A DNA stretch of 64,000 nt from Acestrorhynchus altus (lineage: Eukaryota > Chordata > Actinopteri > Characiformes > Acestrorhynchidae), in the NCBI GenBank assembly GCA_034509495.1, contig CM067504.1, forward strand, positions 4,233,942 through 4,297,941. The letters are read 5' to 3'. Positions 35,580 to 47,460 of the stretch are shown here, piece after piece. The notes under the pieces are model-generated. The model was not told the origin of the DNA, did no database searches, and saw nothing but the letters and a program-made list of their open reading frames with translations. Made by a program: the position numbers and the translations under genes. Numbering within the stretch: the stretch's first letter is position 1; each line of letters starts with the position of its first letter.

Positions 35580-35840
35580 TACACTCATCATTAAAAAAAA
35601 TAGTTGCACCCAGAATGAATGAACTGGTTGCAATGCACGACTGCAGTGGTGTCGTACCAGATTTTCACGGACTCACTCAAAGGTGGGTCATTTTCAGTGA
35701 CGAGTCACGCCTTTGTCACGTTTGGAGGCACCGTGGTGAGCGCCAAGATCAACGTCCAGAAGGCCTGATCATGGTGTGGGTGCAATTTTGTACAATTCCA
35801 GAACACCTCTGGTCTTCATTATTGGACTTTGACAGTCCAA
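35580..35840 (+). mobile_element. Tc1-like relic (family A) with left TIR
   Basis: The left end TACACTCATCATTAAAAAAA followed by TAGTTGCACCCAG matches the family A terminal repeat seen at 62357 and 63093. About 100 bp on, the frame reads GGTGGGTCATTTTCAGTGAC, giving RWVIFSDESRLCHVWRHRGE. This contains the second catalytic aspartate of Tc1 transposases. The N-terminal DNA-binding part is missing, so it is an internally deleted copy. Confidence 0.8.
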
Positions 35841-36103
35841 TGTTAGGTTAATGAGGTTCTGCAGCCAGTGGCCCTACCTTCTCTGAACACACACACTGAT
35901 GCGTTACTGTCAGTTTGTTGCTGATTACAATGAGCAAAAAAAAAAAAACCACTACGTTACAGTGTTTGATATGCTTAAGAGAAATGGTGATATATTATAG
36001 GATATCGTAAAACCCCTAACAAAGTATAATATATCTATCAGTATTTATCTGTCACAGATAAATAGAGCATAATTCCTCTGGAAACCAAATATTCTGCCCA
36101 TTC

Positions 36104-36139
36104 TTTTTTTTTTTTTTTTTTTGGGGGGGGGGGGGGGGG
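36104..36139 (+). repeat. T19 followed by G17 homopolymers
   Basis: Nineteen T residues run directly into seventeen G residues. The G run could form a G-quadruplex. Lengths of such runs are unreliable in most sequencing data. Confidence 0.9.
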
Positions 36140-37572
36140 AGTTTACATCATGCGCAGATGGTAACCTGCATTACAGATAAGATATTAAAATATGGCAATT
36201 TTTTATATACTTTTTATCTCAATATATCGATATTAACGATGTATTGCTCAGCCCTATTCAATGTCAATGCACTGCAGGCATGAATCCAGAGCCCATATTA
36301 TGCAATACATACAGACAAATGGCTGAGACACAGACAAAGTTACACAAACATTTAATATTTAGTAACTTTTATTTCTGGGGGAAAAAAACACTGATGTAAT
36401 ATGTTTGTGTAATAAAGGAAGTCTTTACCTGAAATGTATGTACTGTTTAGCTTCATCAGTGTCCTGTAAAGATACCAAGATATTTAAAATGAAAAATAAA
36501 ATGTCAATAGAAACTCTAAAGGCATGTTCAGGTATCTCAGACCAAATGCATCCTGGAATGGCTGCAGTGCTGCTCATTCACTGGCTCATCATTTTCTCTG
36601 AAAATGTGATAATATTGGTAACCGTATGTCCTCTTTTTCCTGGACTTGTCCTCTTTTTGGGATGTGAAAGAGTGCATGCATCTGGATTTTACATTGATTT
36701 CCCATCAGCATCCCGTGTGTGGATTTTAAATGTCTGTATCAGTATGGGATGATTTTAAACAAAGAGCTGCAGCAAAGAGAAGCCATGGAAAACCCTGAAT
36801 GCTGTAGCTCAGTATGGAAGAGTTGTCTGAATTCTTCCTGACACTCGATGCAGCGGTGCTCAGAGATCACAAAGCTCCCATTGTTCCCTTGGTCCCTCCC
36901 TGCCTCACATACCTGACATGCCAAGCTGAATGGTAAAGGAACAAATATCACCATTGCTCTGCAGAGAATCGTCTGTGTTCGGATCTACAGAGCTAAGCCC
37001 TGATTGCCGTTTTGCCATGAAGAGGAAAAAACGGCATATACACGGATTTTCACCCACACACAGAATCTGCCCTTGAATGTTAATCGTTTAATTTTCCACT
37101 TTATTAACTATCAGGGGTGTGAGTGTTCTCTCCGTCATCTGCTGTTCATAAAACCATTCATCATGTGCTAACTGCTCTGAAGCCCATCAGTGATGGAAAT
37201 CTGAGTTGAGAACATATCAGTGAACAAACTGAGATGAGCTGTAATGAGGACAGTCCAGAAGCATTCAAAGTAGGACAGTATTGGCATGGCTGTTCTCCCA
37301 TTCTCCATCCAGCCATATTGTGGTCCTCAGGTCCTGAATTGAACTTTAGGTAATATTGGCAGGTCCAAATGTCTGCTACCATCTGCCATCTCAAATTCAT
37401 CTCTCTTAATTGACAGTGTTGGCGTCAGCATTTTTATACTTTACACTGCCAGCACAGGTTAATGATCCGACCAGTTTGTCAAGTGCTCAACTTTTCCTTA
37501 TGGCTTATGGAGTCCTTCGTTGTTTTTATGTTATCCCAGTTAAGCACAGAACTTTGTTCGTTCTTTCTGTAG

Positions 37573-37714
37573 AGCCAGGCCATGCGGATTGTGAGGACAG
37601 TGGGTCAGGCATTTGAGGTTTGCCATAAGCTTAGCCTGCAGCACACCCAGCAGAATGCAGATGGCCAGGAGGATGGAGACAGCCAGAAGACCTGCACAGA
37701 CTCTGGAGTGCAAG
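37573..37714 (+). CDS. nos1ap: nos1ap internal exon: end of PTB domain (likely exon 6)
   Basis: It encodes 47 residues plus one base: SQAMRIVRTVGQAFEVCHKL, SLQHTQQNADGQEDGD, then SQKTCTDSGVQ. The first part is the C-terminal helix that closes the PTB fold. The glutamine- and acid-rich tail begins the linker. It starts in phase 0 after TTTCTGTAG and ends in phase 1 at GTAGGT (37715). The helix is nearly identical to mammalian NOS1AP, but the last 11 residues are not, as expected for a linker. Confidence 0.96.
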
Positions 37715-37869
37715 GTAGGTTGCACAGATATTTGAGCCAGACAGCATTAATAGATGACCAATAGCAGTTTGAAGGAGGTAGAAAATGATGCATGAGCAAG
37801 ACCAGCCGATGTAGGGTTAACTAATGTCCTCGCCTATCAAATGAACACCTTTCTGTTTTGCTCTCAGTC

Positions 37870-38110
37870 CAGCTGTGACACTGAGTGTTTAAAAACTCCA
37901 GCAGCACTGCTGTGTCTGATCCACTCACACCAACACAACACACACACAAAACAAACCACCACCATGTCAGTGTTACTGCAGTGCTAAGAATGACCCACCA
38001 CCCCATAATACAGGCTTCGTGGGGTCCTGTCTGGTTGAAAGTTCACTAAGAAAGTAGATAAACTGATGGACTACAGTATAATGGAACGACATGTGCTCTT
38101 GTATCGAGAG
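37870..38110 (-). mobile_element. Foldback repeat fragment
   Basis: It contains AACTCCAGCAGCACTGCTGT, GTCTGATCCACTCACACCAA, ATGTCAGTGTTACTGCAGTG and AATGACCCACCACCCCATAA. These match one arm of the foldback element at 26540-27045. It extends further, through GGTCCTGTCTGGTTG, towards the outer end. Confidence 0.7.
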
Positions 38111-38218
38111 TGGATTTGATAAAATGGACAGTGAGGGTAGAAGCCAGGAGATGTTTATAATGTTATTGTGTTGTAATCATGAGTCGGACCATTTGGACTA
38201 ATTTTGATATAAAACATA

Positions 38219-38740
38219 CAGGGGTTGGACAATGAAACTGAAAACCCTGTCATTTTATTGTGGGAGGTTTCATGGCTACATTGGAGCAGCCTGGTGGCCA
38301 ATCTTCATTAATTGAACCAGTAAGAGCAGAGTGTGAAGGTTCAATTAGCAGGTAAGAGCACAGTTCTGCTCAAAATATTGCAATGCACACAACATTATGG
38401 GGGACATACCAGAGTTCAAAAGAGGACAAATTGTTGGTGCACGTCTTGCTGGCGCATCTGTGACCAAGACAGCAAGTCTTTATGATGTATCAAGAGCCAC
38501 GGTATCCAGGGTAACGTCAGCACCACCAAGAAGGACCAACCACATCCAACAGGATTAACTGTGGACGCGAGAGGAAGCTGTCTGAAAGAGATGTTGGGGT
38601 GTTAACCCGGATTGAATCCAAAAAATGTCCTTCACAGGATGAATTGACGATGTATTGGCATCAAAAGGAGGCCCTAGTTCACCATACTAATACATTATTG
38701 TGGTCTAAAATCAGGTTTCAGTTTCATTGTCCAACCCCTG
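38219..38740. mobile_element. 522-bp internally deleted Tc1-like element with intact TIRs
   Basis: The element starts CAGGGGTTGGACAATGAAAC and its last 25 bases are the exact reverse complement of its first 25. TA flanks both ends, the Tc1/mariner target duplication. Inside are remnants of the DNA-binding half of a transposase (GTTGGTGCACGTCTTGCTGG, CAAGAGCCACGGTATCCAGG). The catalytic half is missing. It could only move with help from an intact relative. Confidence 0.88.
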
Positions 38741-39686
38741 TAAATTAGTTACATGATGTATAATGCATTTATGAAAAAAAGTTTTAAAGTTATTAAATTA
38801 TAAATTATGTTTGTCACAATTATTTTTTTAAATAAATTACTGTGTAGCATTTATTCATGTGTATAGTGTCCAAATGACTGTTTTAACGATTATTACCCAG
38901 TAATGGTAATTATTGGTAATGGTAATGGTCTGTTATTGTAGATTCTTACCAAAGAAATAAGCAATTAATACTGATTGATTTATCTTCCATAAATCTGCAA
39001 GACTTTCCCTGTCAGCTGAAATTCCTGTGGGGTGTATAAATGCATAACCTTTTTAAATTTGTATCATGGTACATAATGTGAGTCGGTCGTCACACTGCCT
39101 GCAGCACTTGATTTTGTTTCAGTGACATCCCACATATTCTGGTGCACTTGGAACCAGCTTTTGCGCATCAGGCCTTTCATTGGTGCCGTTGTACAGCACG
39201 TGTGACGATCAGTGGCAGAGACGCAGTTCTTTTTTTCCTGTTCTCCGGGCCGTGAGTTCAGGCTGATTATCCTCCTCCGTGCTCTTCGCCGCCTCTGGAG
39301 ATTCTTCCTTTTGAAATGCAGATGAGCGCCATCTCACCCACGCGCCAATGCACAGCCACACGAGGGTCCCCCAGCCCCGATGGCAGCGCTCCAACCACAT
39401 GCACACGGATGTGCAGCACGGTCTCTGGCACAACGTCTGCTGAGCCACTTTAGGGACTAATTGTCAGAGCATTCGTTGAAGCTAAATGTGACCTACTGGT
39501 TAAAGTGCCAAAGGCCTGACTGGGCATGAATGCCCTCTCTGGTTATCACTTTAGGCCTTATGTTAGTGGGCTCAAATACACTCCCCGAACATCATTCCAG
39601 CATCTGCACGCATTCAGATCGCATTGTTTTTTAGCAGAGCATTATAATTCTGATTACAGATGCAACCAAATTGTTTCTGTGTGCAG

Positions 39687-39844
39687 ATCGTGAGCTGACT
39701 GGGGCTGAAAAGGCGGCAGCAGAGGAGACGGACATTGATGCAGAGGAGCTGCCTCTGCCTGACAGCACAGTGGATGACTTCAGCCGTGGGGTCACTGACC
39801 TGGACGCTGCCAAAAAGGATGATGACGTCACTATAGACAAAAAT
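39687..39844 (+). CDS. nos1ap: nos1ap internal exon: acidic linker after PTB (likely exon 7)
   Basis: With the single G from 37714 it encodes 53 residues: DRELTGAEKAAAEETDIDAE, ELPLPDSTVDDF, SRGVTDLDAAKKDDDVTIDK and a final N. ELTGAE, AEETDIDA and SRGVTDLDA match the human NOS1AP linker at about residues 196-240. It starts in phase 1 after TGTGCAG and ends in phase 0 at GTAGGT (39845). The C-terminal KKDDDVTIDKN is more acidic than its human counterpart. The exons for the coiled coil and the nNOS-binding C terminus are not in the window. Confidence 0.95.
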
Positions 39845-41734
39845 GTAGGTGCATTCAGTTCTCGCTTTATTACAGCACACTTGGGTCTTGAAACGTGAGA
39901 AGAATGAATTTGTGCATATTTTTTAAAAAATGCCCACATTCGTTGACCCATAAGAGCCCATGGTGACGTGTGTCACAGGCCCTCGACTTCAACTCACTGT
40001 CCCCAAGTTATACCTGCTGGATACATCACAGGACAGTGTGAATTTATCAACATATGACCTCTTTTAAAAAAATGGTGTGTTTTGTCATTTATTACATTTA
40101 AGCAGTTCTGACGAGGCCTGTCACTATAATAGACGCGACCTCAATCTTTTTAATGACCATTTTGTTTAATTTCGTAGATTTGACGCATTTCTGTTCTACC
40201 CTCTACTCTCTGTCTGAGGCACAGACGGCGACCTATCATGTAGGAAACAAGTGCAACAGGTTTTTCCATACACATTGACCAGACTTAACTTCCCCACCAT
40301 GTTTCAGCAAACAAGTGAATCCCAGATAATCACCTCAAGGTTTCCAAACTTGGGATGTGTGGTGGGTGTGGAATACAGTGGATACTTGGATAGTTTCGAT
40401 ACTTGGTCATTATATGTCCATGTGTCCACAGTAGAGCAAAAAAGCATTGCGAGAGGGTTCAGGCCAAATATGCTGCCAATTCTGATGGAATAGTTCTGAT
40501 GATAGTTCCACCCAAAATGTTTGTAAAAGTGAGCCAAACTGGACTTGTTTCAAAGCTGTATTCCAGCCGCATGTGGAACATTTTGTGAACGAGTGAGGAG
40601 AGTGCATTAACGTAAGTGAGCCAGTGTTCTGTTGAGTTGTGCTATCCATCAATATGTGTTACTTAGCACTGCACTGCAGTGACCCACAGTTTTTAATGTT
40701 TTCCGGTGTTTTTCCTGATTATTATGTTTTCCTCTAGGCAGTATACAAGGTCTAGTTCTGACACCACGTCTAGAACAAAATTGTGAAATATGTTATGAAC
40801 GGTTTATATACTTATTCTGGGCTCGTACAAGTTAAAGTGTTTGTAGACTCAAAATGTTCATAAGTATGAACAAATTAATCTTACACCTGCTCCTGACCAC
40901 CAGTAAGTGGGCATAACATCTAAAAGTGTGCTTTAGCTTTACTGCACATTAACTCAGGTAGTGACTTATGTACAATTATGTAATAATATATACAATTATG
41001 TACAAAGGAAATATGTACAATTTCAGTTCATTACACTTTTTGTAAAATTGGGTGATTGTGTCCTCACTGTCCACTAGTTCTACAGTCTCTTTGCACACTG
41101 GGGGAAAAAATTCCAGTGTTTATACTCAGTCTTGGTGATTTAAAATGGGAAAAACAGATGCTGCTCCAGCCACATATTCCAGCAGGGGGTGTTCCTGCTT
41201 GTGCACAGGTAGAAAAAGAGGGACAGGGGTCTGTGGAAGAAAACGTGCTGTACACACAAGTAGAGATGTCAGAGAAAAAGCTGAAGGTTGGACCATCAAA
41301 ATGTTTCTTATGGTCTGGAAGCCAGTGTTGTTAACTTGGCAACATGCATGCATTAATTTGGGCGGCTTAGCTTCTGAAGGAGCACTGAAGGCAGGGCTGT
41401 GATTATGATGTTGAATTATAAAATCAACAGTCGTTTCATTGAATTTTTCCTTTAAGAATGAAGAAAGTGATCCCCTTGGTTCTATCTGACAATTTGTTCA
41501 AAATTCAGTTATTTCCATGTTCTTATTACGTGACTTTAAAATTAGTGAGGTGTTTTTATAAGTTGTATGCATTTTAGACTAGCTATTATCTCCATTGATG
41601 TCGGTCACTATAAAGACTATAAGCCTCAATAAAAGGCAAATTAAACCCCTTTTTTCACAATTTTTTTATAAATTATTTTTGATGCACATGTTGCACATTA
41701 GTTAAAAAACTTGCATTATTTCACTGTGAGATTT

Positions 41735-41905
41735 TAGGACAAGGATCAGGAGCTCCAGTTCTCCAGCTGAGGTTTGTGGCACTCCTGCTCATGCACACCT
41801 GCCTGAACTCACCCATTAGTTGCCAGGTTTGGTGGGTGTGTTAGATCAGGGAAATCAGTGGACTATGCTGGACTCTGGCCCTCAGTTCCCCAGTTTAGGG
41901 TTTCA
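41735..41905. mobile_element. Degraded MITE (hAT-like)
   Basis: It begins GACAAGGATCAGGAGCTCCA and ends CTCTGGCCCTCAGTTCCCCA, with GGTGTGTTAGATCAGGGAAA in the middle. This is the layout of a palindromic fish MITE with diverged ends. Confidence 0.5.
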
Positions 41906-42720
41906 GGGCTTTAATAACACTATTGGAAAAGCTGATTTTGAGATGGTGCTGGTTTTAGCAGACAGAGCTTTATAGAACACGCCTTAAGAGATCATACAGA
42001 TTGATAGTTGAGAGTGAAGATTGGATAATTAGTCACTTTGGACTACAGAGCTTCAGTATTTTGGATTTATTGCACATTTTATAGCCAGCGTTGAGAAGGA
42101 AGTCCAACAGATCCCAAGCTATTCCTGTACCTGTACTTTTGCTATCTATGTTTGGATACGGGAATATCACAGCGGGTGATTCCTGACAGATCAGGAGTTT
42201 CTCAGGCCTCAGGGAGCTGCATCCTCTCAGGAGTTTCTAGTTGGCATAATCCGTCTAATCCCTTGATATATTCAGTTCCCCTACAGCAAGCAGCAGTTCT
42301 ATAGAATGAGCGAATGCACTTCATTCAATAAAATGTTGATTTCCGCGGGTGTGGATTATGGTAATTCTATGCTAATTGTAAAGGAATGTGCATGTGCACC
42401 AAATTTGCAAACCACTGGTGTTCATTAACATACACATGTTCTGCTAGTAAATCTGGTGTCAGTGCAGGTTTCAGGAACCCACTTTTAGGAACATCCAGTT
42501 TACTCGTTTGCTCTGTTTTTACAAAGGTTTCATGAATGAGGCCCCATGTGTCTGGTGCTGGTTTATTTTGATACCCTAAAATTGTCCTGATCTGTGTGTA
42601 GACCCACATACTTCACACCTCACCCCTATGATTAGATAAATTAATTATTTAATATTAGTTTGTGTGGTAGGTACAGACGTCCATGTTTCAGCTCTGTAGG
42701 TACAGATTGTGATTTATAAT

Positions 42721-43205
42721 ACACTCAGCAGCATCCAGTAGGAATTGTGGGATTTTAATGCTATTGGGAAGGAAGAGAAAGGTTACCAGGATATCTTTAG
42801 ACTGATATGATGAATATTTATTGATCTACACACAGAGACGTCTCTGCATGGAGTTGTAGAGGTTCCTAATGGTGTCCTGTGATGATCCATCCCATGCAGC
42901 TTGAATGTTCTCACTCAGTTCTGCAGATGGTGTGGTAGGGGTGGAGTGTTGATAGAGCGTCCAATAGCATCCCACACATTTTCAATCAGGGATAGAGCTG
43001 GAGATGAGACTGACCACGGCCATTGCAGACAAGCTCTTAAGATGGCAGCAGTATGTGGGTGAGCGTTGTCCTGTTGGAATAGAGCACTGGAGTGTGCAAT
43101 AACAAAAAGGTAGTACTACTGGTTTCAGGACCTCGTTAACGTAATGTTGGGCTCTCAACACGCTTGTGCTGAAGACCAAAGGTGATCTGACGTTATCCTA
43201 CACAC
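42721..43205 (-). mobile_element. Tc1-like transposase relic (family A), C-terminal half
   Basis: On the minus strand, 43061-43088 reads FQQDNAHPHT, the Tc1 motif near the second catalytic aspartate. 42960-42995 reads LIENVWDAIGR, carrying the final catalytic glutamate. Further on comes a Tc1 C-terminal tail (INTPPLPHHLQN) with a stop, and then the family A 3' region. The N-terminal half is missing. It is the clearest family A transposase fragment in the window. Confidence 0.85.
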
Positions 43206-43544
43206 CTGTTTAACAGCTGTTTTTAAAGGGGGAAATCTGTCTGTCTCTCTTTTTGGTAAATAAACACTAATGTGACTTGAGCCAGTGTTGTCAGGACTAT
43301 GCTCTGCTCATCAGAGACTGTAAAATATGTAGTACAAAGGTGTATCAGTCCTTCTCTGACCTTGATTACGCTAAGATAATGGTGTTGGTGGGCATAAGAA
43401 ATGGAAACCACTCTCAATAGTAGTTTCTAGATGATGTGACTTAAGATAGGTAACTGGAAAACACACCTACACCTTGATAAATGTGACAAATACACACAGA
43501 GATGTGTCAGTAATATCCAATAACATCCATAATATCCCAAATCT

Positions 43545-43770
43545 TCTATCGGCTGCTCCCTTTAGGGGTCACCACAGCGGATCATCTGCCTCCATCTTGC
43601 CCTATCCCCTGCCTCCTCTACTGTTACACCAAACATCTCCATGTCCCACTACATCCATAAACCTTCTCTGAGGTCTTCCTCTTCTCCTTCTGCCCGGCAG
43701 CTCCACCCCCAACATTCTTTGTCCGATATATCCACTATTCCTCCTCAACACATGTCCAAACCATAATATC
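43545..43770 (-). mobile_element. LINE 3' fragment (RTE-like ORF end)
   Basis: On the minus strand it reads MEMFGVTVEEAGDRARWRQM and IRCGDP, followed by a stop. This is the usual C-terminal signature of a fish non-LTR retrotransposon ORF, perhaps RTE-type. The plus strand shows the familiar words GGTCACCACAGCGGATCATC and CTCCATGTCCCACTACATCC. The fragment is 5'-truncated, as is usual for LINEs. Confidence 0.7.
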
Positions 43771-45021
43771 CCAAATGAAATGTAGAAATTAAGGATAAAT
43801 CATTATTATTAGCATAAAGATTTACATTAGATGGTTACAAACACTGTAACATGAATAAAATATAAACAATTAAGTTTATGCATATAATTATATAAGCAAT
43901 TATCTGCTGATATTAATACCTATATCATCATGCGTCCAAAAAATAAACAAGAGTTGCATATCATGCACAAGCTGCTGCGACACACCTTGGCCTGCCCTTT
44001 GACTGACTGTGTTGCCCACAGTATTTTCTATAATGAGACACAGACCCAGTTGGCTGAGAGATTTGCCTTGAGCATAATTCAGCATTAATAGGTGTTTGGG
44101 CATTCAGACGGAATAGCAGAAGCCTGTGACCCTGAAAGAGCATATCTGACAAGCAGACTGTTCTCACATAAGTGTGTATAACCTACCGGCTGTGGAGTCC
44201 TGGATAACTGCAGTGATTTACACCTAGAAATGAGATGAGGTGTGCATCTGTGGTGAGTGAGTATACACCCAGATGTTATTGCTGTGATTTTCAGGGTGCA
44301 TTGCTCGTCAAAGCTCTCTGTATTGGGTTTTGCTGTCCTCAGAGCTTTTTTGTACTGGGACACGATGCCGAGTCTGGGGCTGATAATATGGGAATGAGGC
44401 CGAGTCTCATTAAAAACACATTCCATTTCTGGAATAGCTTTGGACTCATATTGAAACTGCTGATGTCCACCGTTCCATGGACCTCCTCATGGCAGAACAT
44501 GTCTAATAGCTTAAAGAGGACAGTAACTGCAGTGTGTTCCAATTACTCAGTCCATTTTTTTTTTCTTGGCAAGTGTGTCCTATTACCAGTCCTGATTAAT
44601 TACAGATAGATTGAGGCCTTCACTCAGCTCTTTTAAGATGTCCGTCTAATTCATCATATTATATTCACTTCCGAAACAGTTGCAGGCTTTTTGTCCTGAA
44701 GTCTGTGGGTGAGTTCAGTCCGATGTCCACAGTACTTTGGTGTTTGCTCGTTGGATTGCATGCGTGTAGTCCAGATTACACCTCTAGGTCTCATTTGTTA
44801 TTGCATGAATAATGATGGAAGATTTCGAAAATGGCGTCAAACTGAAATAGACGACCTATGTAGGAGTGGATCTGAATCACTCTGCTTGTCAAGAACCTGG
44901 AGAGTCTCACCTTTTACATTTCCTGCAGTCAGTTATGTCACTAGAACCCTCTCATCTGGATACACAAACAGGAATTATCTAGGGATTTTGATATTCAAGT
45001 ATCTGTAAAGGAAACTGATGA

Positions 45022-45044
45022 ACGAGGAGGAGGAGGAGGAGGAG
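45022..45044. repeat. (GAG)n short repeat
   Basis: A short GAG/GGA trinucleotide run. Confidence 0.85.
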
Positions 45045-46002
45045 AATGGATTTTTCCCCAAATGTTACCTTTCAGGGAAATAATTTCCATTATAATATAC
45101 AAACACTGCATAAATTGGTGAACTTCTGATAGCATGTTTCAGGAATATAAAAAATGGCACTATCGGTGAAAGATGGCCGAGGAGAATTAAGTCTCTCCAA
45201 AGTAACAGACGATGCCTTCAGTGAGTTAATGAGGAGCACCCGCAATATCAGTGAAAAGAGTGGAGATGGAGGATTGAGCAGGGTAGAAAGCAGCCAGTTA
45301 AAGGCTTCTCTGTCTCCTACATTCCCTCAGTGCCCAGTGAGAACTTTAACAATTGAAAAGTCACCACCCACCACTATGTCATGAAGGAGAAAATCTCTTT
45401 TTAATCATGAATTCCTCTCCGTTTCATCATCGAGGCAAAGACAGAACAGATCTGTATTTTTAACCGCTTGGGCAGACACTTGCTAGGTTTGCAACAGCAA
45501 AAGTTTAGAAAGTCAGACAGCTCACTCGGCGTCCCAGTCAAGTTATTCTGCCCCCAGTCTGAGTCTGTTAATTCAGAATATCTGATCATACTGATCTGAT
45601 CTTTATGATTGCATTAATAATGTAGCCCAACAGTTCAGAGATGTGCTTTAAAATAACTTTATTCCAGTAATAGTTTATATAATGAGATATTCTGGACTCA
45701 TTTATTTAGTTTAGAAGCAATTTTTTCTTACTGTATTTTAATGGGTTTAATGTCTAACGATCCAGTCTGATTGACTCCCTGACAATCCAGTGTGTTGGCA
45801 TTTGCAGAACTTTAATTCAGTTTGATGTTCCACATGTAACTGCTCCACACACTCTGAACTCTGAGACATTCTTCATGACTGCCATAGATGAGGAGAGTGT
45901 CTTCTAATGGCACCTGGAGTATTATTAAATTAACCGATACCCAATCTGTACAAATATGCTTGGATCAACCCTGATCTGAATCCAGTTACTGAGCACCACC
46001 CA

Positions 46003-46024
46003 CCCCCCCCCCCCCCCCGACACA

Positions 46025-46056
<32 letters not shown>
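46003..46056. repeat. C16 homopolymer followed by (CA)n
   Basis: Sixteen C residues (46003-46018) are followed by a CA run (46021-46056). Confidence 0.92.
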
Positions 46057-46058
<2 letters not shown>

Positions 46059-46929
46059 CAAAATGGATTAGTTTGCATTTTGCATTATAAATAATCACGT
46101 GATAACACTGATCTTCTAGTGTTTGTGTTTGTATTCATCATACAGTATGTCTTTAAGCACCGCCGTATTTGTTAAAGGGTGGCATTAATATAATTCACAG
46201 CCAGATCCAAACTAGCTCATATAATATAGGCCCTTAACACTTACTAATGTGATAATATGTGCAATGAAAGAATATCAAATTCGAGACCATTTCAGCCTCT
46301 ACAGCTCATTCAGAACCTGATGTGATCTGCTCTGGTGATTTGAAATCCCTGCTTTTTTATGGCACCATAACCATTGGGTTCAGTACTTATTCAATCAAAG
46401 CTCCTGTCATCCTAACACACTACTAATGTAGTGATTCTTGTCGTGAGATCAGTAACAGCATGCATGTTTTAAGGAACAGTTGGAATAACTCCAACTAAAC
46501 TTAATTCTTCCACAAACTGAATCGCACTGCAGCTTCACACAGCTGACGTGTATTTCTGTGCTGCATATTGGATGTAGACCATGACTATAACTAGACAAAA
46601 GATGCAATAAATTGGTATAATAAGTTGAAAATCTGGGAGGCAAGATGAAATGGATGTGGGGGGGTTTTGTTCTGTCTGGATGTTCTGTGTTTGACGAAAG
46701 CCAAAAGCTTTCAACTCCATTCCTCCTGCTTGTTCCCAACTGTCAGCTGTGATGGGCTTGCGAAGGCCTCGTCCAACTTCCCAATGAAATTAGTTTGAAA
46801 TGTATCACCGTTCCAAGAAAGATGAATGATCTCCCTCACAAGTATGAATTATGAAATTCATAAATTAGAAGCTCTTGAATCCCAAACTAAAGAAGCACTT
46901 TTTTCTTGGCTTCCCCAAAGCTGTCATCA

Positions 46930-47460
46930 GATTTGCATGTAGTCTTGTGTCGCACTGATGCTGTTCTGAAGGTGCCACTTACAGGATCAATAACGGAAGA
47001 CATCACTGCTTGCTGAATGTCCACAATCATGGCTGTTGGTCACTCTGCACGTTGGACAGTTCGTTGGTTTAGATGTTTAGTGCAAGTCTCCCAGATCCTT
47101 CATGTCGCTGGTGTGTGCCTTCTTCTATCCACTACTGCCAACAGCATGCTATAGCAGTATCTGCACAAAGCCCTACAACATGGCCCTTTTCAAACTCTTT
47201 CAGCTGCTCAAATTGCCTTCAAGCTCTTCTCCGAGGCTTACTTCACTTGCAAAGGATGCTACCAACACAAAAGCACAAGTCACAATGGAAAGCACATGTG
47301 ACCTTATATAGTCAGTCAGGTACAGCGATAAGGCCCGTACTTTCTTACGTCACATGCCCAGCTGAGCGTGAAACTTGAATCATTCATATCTCACAATGTC
47401 AAACCTACCCACCAACTTTCATTCCTGTTGGTTGATTCCGTTTGTGATGATGATTATTGC
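46930..47460 (-). mobile_element. Tc1-like relic (family A), 5' half
   Basis: It shares TGTCCACAATCATGGCTG, TTCTATCCACTACTGCCAAC and AAGGATGCTACCAACACAAA with 31620-32580. It also shares AATGTCAAACCTACCCACCA and TTTCATTCCTGTTGG with the left end of the copy at 62357-63093 (reversed). It therefore covers the 5' and N-terminal part of family A on the minus strand. It has many stops. Confidence 0.75.

Larger units (their letters stand above)
32814..37572 (+). other. nos1ap: nos1ap intron (4.76 kb)
   Basis: It begins GTAAGT and ends TTTCTGTAG. It contains a CT microsatellite, a possible MITE remnant, an old tandem duplication, a Tc1-like fragment and T/G homopolymers. No gene is recognised. The region 36270-37570 is unique sequence in which nothing was identified. 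Confidence 0.9.
37715..39686 (+). other. nos1ap: nos1ap intron (1.97 kb)
   Basis: It begins GTAGGT and ends with a TGTGCAG acceptor. It holds a foldback repeat fragment, an internally deleted Tc1 element and AT-rich sequence to about 39000. A GC-richer unique stretch lies at about 39110-39450 with an open minus-strand frame lacking ATG, which I do not call a gene. Confidence 0.9.

Noticed and set aside
39209..39448. 79-codon open minus-strand frame, rich in Trp and Cys with a hydrophobic segment
   Set aside because: It has no ATG (starts at GTG with a stop upstream), no similarity that I recognise and no splice context. It is probably chance in a GC-richer stretch.
41050..41410. Overlapping short frames on both strands
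   Set aside because: They have no ATG with good context, no domain and no known repeat. I could not support a gene.
44235..44609. 124-codon plus-strand frame
   Set aside because: No domain, no splice context, and overlapping minus-strand frames of similar length. It is likely to be chance.
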